37,022 nucleotides of DNA from Acidobacteriota bacterium (GTDB lineage Bacteria; Acidobacteriota; Polarisedimenticolia; Gp22-AA2), in NCBI GenBank assembly GCA_003223145.1, contig QHXY01000297.1:1-37022 (forward strand), read 5' to 3'. The notes below the pieces were generated by a model, which did no database searches, was not told the origin of the DNA, and saw only the letters and a list, made by a program, of their open reading frames with translations. Below are positions 33,661 to 37,022 of the stretch, piece after piece. The translations under genes were made by a program, and so were the position numbers. The first letter of the stretch is position 1. Each line of letters opens with the position of its first letter.

Positions 33661-34363
33661 GGCGCGGCAGGTCCGCGGGGTCCTGCGGCCGTCCCGGCGC
33701 GGTCATTGAGGGCCAGTGTCTCCGCCTCCTCCGTCAGACGATCGAGCGCTCCCTGGAGGGCCTGCCTCTTCACTTCCATCGCCTGACGGTCGGCAGTAAA
33801 CGGGACCTCGATCGGCTCGCCGAAAACGAAGACCGCCCGCGCGCACGGCAGCGGGATCTGGAAGGCGTCCCAGGATCGCAGAGTTTTTTTTTAGACGCGG
33901 CGAAGGCGATCGGGACGAGCGGGGCCCGCCCCATCCGGGCGGCCTCGATCGCGCCCATCTGCACGCGGTGGCGCGGGCCGCGCGGGCCGTCGGTGGCGAA
34001 GGCCACGTCCCGGCCGTCCCGCAGATGGCGGATCATTGTCTTCAGGCCGGCCACGCCGCCGCGACCCGTCGAACCGCGCACCATCTCGTGCCCGAATCTC
34101 TCCAGGGTGCGCGACACGTACTCGCCGTCCCGGTGACGGCTGCTCAGGACCACGAGTCTGCGTCCGTGCGCCTGCCCCAGGTACGAGTAGGTCATCATCA
34201 GAAGCTGGTCGTGGTAGAAGGCGTGGACGTAGGGTCGGTTGGCCCGGTGCAGGTCGAGGACCACGCTTTCGTTCACCGATCTCCAGCGGAGCATCCGGCG
34301 TAGAGCACGGATCAATCCGCTCGCCAGAATCGGCCCCAGCCACAATGAGAACCGCTCGCTCAG
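33657..34363 (-). CDS. DUF374-type lysophospholipid acyltransferase, two frames joined at an A9 run
   Basis: The first frame encodes a DUF374 acyltransferase related to lipid A or phospholipid acyltransferases: VHAFYHDQLLMMTYSYLG with the catalytic His-x4-5-acid region, SRHRDGEYVSRTLERFG, DGRDVAFATDGPRGPRH and GRAPLVPIAFAAS. It then reads SKKKLCDPG and continues non-homologously to 33770. Slipping back one base on the nine A at 33892-33884 gives SKKKTLRSWDAFQIPLPCAR, FVFGEPIEVP and a tail ending at a TGA that overlaps the lpxB GTG, as at other junctions of this operon. This supports the shifted frame as the genuine C-terminus (235 residues). The start is uncertain: CTG 34363 has a G-rich ribosome site, TTG 34345 is possible, and ATG 34468 lies upstream of the likely promoter. 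Confidence 0.8.
33855..33892 (-). promoter_or_regulatory. Candidate slippage site in the acyltransferase gene: A9 run plus stem-loop
   Basis: TCT AAA AAA AAA CTC on the minus strand (A9 at 33892-33884). Six bases on, GAT-C-CTGG (33877-33870) pairs with CCAG-ATC (33861-33855) with one bulged C and an eight-base loop. Context and direction of shift match the coaBC site. Confidence 0.5.
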
Positions 34364-34414
34364 AAGCGTCCCCCCTACCCGTCCTCGACCGAACGCATGA
34401 TCAGGCCGGCGGTC

Positions 34415-34423
34415 ATTATAGCA
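34415..34423 (-). promoter_or_regulatory. Extended -10 promoter of the acyltransferase-lpxB-yicC-gmk operon
   Basis: The minus strand reads TGCTATAAT, a perfect extended -10, about 50 bases before the likely start codon. No -35 match is seen at the usual distance, as expected for TGn promoters. Confidence 0.6.
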
Positions 34424-34568
34424 ATCGCGTTGAGGTGCCGGGGTGTTTCCGGTAATTCCCCGTGACATCCCGATGACCGAACGCAGCCCGTCTGTGACGA
34501 CCAGGAGGCTGCCCGGCTCGGCCGGCGCACCGATGCGCGCGCCCCGAGATCGGACCGGCCCCTGCTGA

Positions 34569-34577
34569 TGGTATAGT
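34569..34577 (+). promoter_or_regulatory. Extended -10 promoter of the epimerase gene
   Basis: TGGTATAGT: TGn followed by TATAGT (five of six), about 35 bases before ATG 34612. It is divergent from the acyltransferase promoter 150 bases away. Apart from these two promoters I see nothing in the 34424-34568 gap. Confidence 0.5.
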
Positions 34578-34611
34578 CTGGCGCTTTGTCACGGAGATGC
34601 CTCAGGATCTC

Positions 34612-35631
34612 ATGAACCCTCGGTCACGCCGTGCCAGCCGAGCCGAACCTCGTCGTCCCCGCCGCGTCCTGATCACCGGCGGCGCCGGATTCATCGGCTC
34701 CCATCTCTGCGACTACTTCCTTGCCAAGGAATTCGAAGTCGTCTGTGTCGATAATCTCCTGACGGGGACCACCGACAACATCTCCCACATTCGCAATCCC
34801 CGCTTCACGTTCATCAGTCTGGATGTGACCGGCTATATCTACATCGATGGCCCCGTGGACTACATCCTGCACTTCGCAAGTCCCGCGAGCCCCCGGGACT
34901 ACCTCGAGCTTCCGATTCAGACCCTGAAGGTCGGCTCGCTCGGCACGCACAAGGCGCTGGGACTGGCCAAGGCCAAGGGGGCGAAATTCCTCCTGGCCTC
35001 CACCTCCGAAGTCTATGGCGATCCTCTCGTGCACCCTCAGAAGGAATCGTACTGGGGCAACGTGAACCCGGTCGGGCCCCGCGGAGTCTACGATGAGGCC
35101 AAACGATTTGCGGAGGCCCTGACGGTCGCTTACAGGAACGCACATGGAATTGATACCAAGATCGTGCGCATCTTCAACACCTACGGGCCGCGGATGCGGC
35201 TCAATGACGGCCGGGCGATACCCGCCTTCATGACTCAGAGTCTGACCGGCCAGCCTGTGACGGTGTTCGGGGACGGCAGCCAGACCCGGTCGTTCTGTTA
35301 CGTCGACGATCTCGTCGAGGGGATCTACAGGCTGCTGATCTCCCGGCATCCTGGCCCCATGAACCTCGGCAATCCGGACGAGCTGTCTCTTCTCGAGATG
35401 GCTCGTCTGGTGATCCGCCTGACGGGCGGCCGGAGCCCGATCGTTCACCGGCCGCTGCCTACCGACGATCCCAAGGTCCGCCAGCCCGACATCACGCTGG
35501 CGACCAGGCACCTTGGCTGGCGGCCCAAGGTGTCCTTGGAGGCGGGGCTGAACAGGACCGTCGAGTATTTCCGGGAGCGCCTCGGAAAAATCACTCGGGG
35601 CGGGAGACGGCCCCGGGCATCACGCTCTTGA
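34612..35631 (+). CDS. NAD-dependent sugar epimerase/decarboxylase, UDP-glucuronate decarboxylase-like
   Basis: A protein of about 339 residues of the extended short-chain dehydrogenase family. [20 protein letters not shown] binds [40 protein letters not shown] and the catalytic Tyr-x3-Lys in [13 protein letters not shown] are typical of UXS enzymes that convert UDP-glucuronate to UDP-xylose. [10 protein letters not shown] and [16 protein letters not shown] complete the pattern. ATG 34612 has AGGA four bases upstream; ATG 34597 is in frame but has GGAG touching it. The product is probably a nucleotide sugar for envelope polysaccharide, matching the glycosyltransferase that follows. Confidence 0.9.
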   Translation: MNPRSRRASRAEPRRPRRVLITGGAGFIGSHLCDYFLAKEFEVVCVDNLLTGTTDNISHIRNPRFTFISLDVTGYIYIDGPVDYILHFASPASPRDYLELPIQTLKVGSLGTHKALGLAKAKGAKFLLASTSEVYGDPLVHPQKESYWGNVNPVGPRGVYDEAKRFAEALTVAYRNAHGIDTKIVRIFNTYGPRMRLNDGRAIPAFMTQSLTGQPVTVFGDGSQTRSFCYVDDLVEGIYRLLISRHPGPMNLGNPDELSLLEMARLVIRLTGGRSPIVHRPLPTDDPKVRQPDITLATRHLGWRPKVSLEAGLNRTVEYFRERLGKITRGGRRPRASRS

Positions 35632-35645
35632 AGCCGTCAATTCAA

Positions 35646-37022
35646 GTGAGCCCTGCGGGCGTTGCACGACGGGAGACGCTTCTTTGGTGCCTCCTGCTCT
35701 TTGCGCTCGGCCTGCTTCTCCGGGTTGCCTATCTCCATGTCCTTGGCATCGCGAGCCCGGAGAACGACGCAAAGGAGTACGCCGCCCTGGCGCGTCACCT
35801 CGCCGAGGGCCGCGGTTTCACCTCCGACGGGCTGACTCCGTCGACGTATCGCCCTCCGCTGTTCTCCTGGCTCCTCGGTGGGTGGTGTTACCTTCTGCAC
35901 AGCTCTTCCCTGCCGACGATGGTGGCCTTTCAGGCGCTCGTCCAGACGCTGTGTTCCCCCTTGACCTGTCTTCTTCTGCTTCAAATTGGGCAAGACAGGC
36001 GCACAGCGCTCACTGGAGGCCTGTTCGTTGCCGCCTACCCCTTCATCGTGTCGACGGTCGGTCAACTGTTGCAGGAGCCGACCCAGATGCTCGTGGCGAT
36101 CGGCATTGGGGTCGCGACCGTCGCATGGTGTCGCGAGCCGTCCACGCCACGGGCCGCCGTGTGCGGGCTTCTCTTCGGGTTGGGCGCGCTCGCGAAGTCC
36201 CCGTTTCTGGCCGTGCAGCCGGTCACCCTGCTTGTGTGGTGCTTCGGTCGAGATTTTCGTCGGCAGCTCCCGTTCAGGCAGATCGCTCTCGCCTGTGCCG
36301 TCGCGACCGCTGTCGTTCTTCCATGGACCATCCGGAACTACCGGGTGTCCGGCGGGCAGTTCATCCCGATCAATTCCCAAAACCAGACCTATCCAGTCTG
36401 GCTGGTGGCCGACGACAACTTCTACCCGAGGTATTCCCTGTCGGAACCCCTCCAAGAAACCTTCACGCCCCAGAAAGGCGTGGCGCTCACCTATGGCAAT
36501 AAGAGCGGTGTTGATTTCCTGATACGCACAAACGAAGAACTCCTTCGCATGGGCGAATCAGGGATCGGGATCCGGATCAGGAAGGGTCTGGCGATCGCGG
36601 CAAGGTCCTATCTTGTGCGGCATCCCCTTTACCTTCTCAGGATCACGGCGCGCGGCGCAGTGCTGCTCTTCTCGCCCGACGCGAGCGCGGGGCTGTCCCG
36701 GTTCCTGGTCGCCCGGATCGTGGCGATGATCCTGTTTCACCTGCCGCTGGCAGCGGGGCTCGTCATCGGCATCGTGCGGGCAGGCCGCGAAAAGAACGCG
36801 TCCTGCATGGTTCTGGCGTTGTTTGCGGTGGCCTATCTGCTTGTCCACGCTCCGGGGACGGGCGGTGGTGGTCGATACAGCGTTCCGGTCATTCCGATCT
36901 TGATGGCCGTCGGCAGCTACGGTCTCTGGGGCAACCGCTCCGCCTCCTCCTTCTGCATGACGACAAGCAGCCGTGTCCCGAACAGCAGCGGCCAGCCGTC
37001 CAGCACCCTGTCCAGTCGTTTC
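35646..37022 (+). CDS. GT-C type membrane glycosyltransferase (ArnT/PMT-like), runs off the window
   Basis: A membrane protein of at least 459 residues, still open at the right edge. An N-terminal membrane helix (LLWCLLLFALGLLLRVAYLHV) is followed by the acidic loop SPENDAKEYAALARHLAEGRGF, with the Asp/Glu expected of GT-C enzymes, and STYRPPLFSWLLGG. About nine further helices follow. Such proteins move sugars from lipid carriers to proteins or lipid A outside the inner membrane. GTG 35646 is used; TTG 35628 would overlap the epimerase stop (TTGA). The last 35 residues, after LMAVGSYGLWG, are Ser-rich and lie antisense to another frame's likely gene end. The true stop may be near or past the edge. 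Confidence 0.8.
   Translation, partial: MSPAGVARRETLLWCLLLFALGLLLRVAYLHVLGIASPENDAKEYAALARHLAEGRGFTSDGLTPSTYRPPLFSWLLGGWCYLLHSSSLPTMVAFQALVQTLCSPLTCLLLLQIGQDRRTALTGGLFVAAYPFIVSTVGQLLQEPTQMLVAIGIGVATVAWCREPSTPRAAVCGLLFGLGALAKSPFLAVQPVTLLVWCFGRDFRRQLPFRQIALACAVATAVVLPWTIRNYRVSGGQFIPINSQNQTYPVWLVADDNFYPRYSLSEPLQETFTPQKGVALTYGNKSGVDFLIRTNEELLRMGESGIGIRIRKGLAIAARSYLVRHPLYLLRITARGAVLLFSPDASAGLSRFLVARIVAMILFHLPLAAGLVIGIVRAGREKNASCMVLALFAVAYLLVHAPGTGGGGRYSVPVIPILMAVGSYGLWGNRSASSFCMTTSSRVPNSSGQPSSTLSSRF
36917..37022 (-). CDS. C-terminal end of a convergent gene, possibly a SAM-dependent methyltransferase
   Basis: The minus strand is open from the right edge to TAG 36917. It encodes 34 residues with LDRVLDGWPLLFGTRLLVVMQK followed by a charged tail. 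This resembles the last strand of class I methyltransferases linked to polysaccharide clusters, where a hydrophobic LLVV strand is followed by Lys/Glu. The fragment is too short for a firm call and overlaps the plus-strand glycosyltransferase frame. Confidence 0.4.
   Translation of the reverse strand, partial: KRLDRVLDGWPLLFGTRLLVVMQKEEAERLPQRP

Noticed and set aside
1-37022. Search for tRNA, rRNA, CRISPR arrays, insertion sequences and phage genes
   Set aside because: None was recognised by eye: no regularly spaced repeats, transposase motifs or cloverleaf with CCA-type ends. A tRNAscan or Infernal run would be needed to exclude short RNAs.

Overview
The window is a GC-rich (roughly two-thirds G+C), gene-dense chromosomal segment. 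It carries housekeeping and amino-acid biosynthesis genes and no sign of plasmid, phage, IS, CRISPR, rRNA or tRNA sequence. LpxB, a DUF374-type lysophospholipid acyltransferase, a lipoprotein and exported enzymes indicate a Gram-negative, LPS-making bacterium. The fused AroD-AroE protein, the gene order and the many M28/YVTN/NtrY-type proteins would suit an Acidobacteriota-like or related uncultured lineage. That placement is inference only.

Layout. 1-2.85 kb (minus): a partial PP-loop sulfur-transfer ATPase, a TusA-like sulfur carrier and a membrane-bound M28 peptidase. 2.88-9.4 kb (plus): a small exported NTF2-like gene interrupted by an amber codon, a giant NtrY-like histidine kinase, and a TPR/alpha-beta-hydrolase protein lacking the catalytic serine. 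9.1-12.2 kb (minus): an ABM-domain protein, an exported unknown, a MetE-like protein with a broken frame and a YVTN beta-propeller. 12.3-22.06 kb (minus): one aromatic amino-acid operon in the order leader peptide, lipoprotein, trpE, trpG, trpD, trpC, trpF, trpB, trpA, chorismate mutase, DAHP synthase, tyrA. Most junctions are 4-base GTGA overlaps. A consensus sigma70-like promoter sits immediately upstream, and the leader peptide ends in Tyr-Tyr-Trp-Trp-Arg. 22.06-24.5 kb (minus): bifunctional aroDE and a cysteine synthase. 24.6-25.7 kb (plus): selD, itself a selenoprotein with an in-frame UGA and a bacterial SECIS hairpin. 25.7-34.4 kb (minus): acyltransferase, lpxB, yicC, gmk, a terminator, then rpoZ, coaBC, udg and priA. 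34.6 kb to the end (plus): a UDP-glucuronate decarboxylase-like epimerase and a GT-C membrane glycosyltransferase, with the tail of a convergent gene at the right edge.

The most interesting signals are about how genes are read. (1) selD is decoded through UGA. (2) The trp/aro/tyr operon appears to be controlled by an aromatic leader peptide, with a lipoprotein gene placed between leader and trpE. (3) coaBC and the acyltransferase gene each carry a run of nine A in the nearly identical context CT-A9-CTC-Y-GCG. At that run the frame must slip by one base to give the full-length protein, and a stem-loop can follow. These are the only A/T runs of that length in the window. (4) Two other genes (aroF start, MetE-like end) also look one base short in short G runs, and trpB lacks about 67 bases. 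Homopolymer under-calling or assembly error must therefore be excluded before claiming programmed recoding in coaBC or the acyltransferase.
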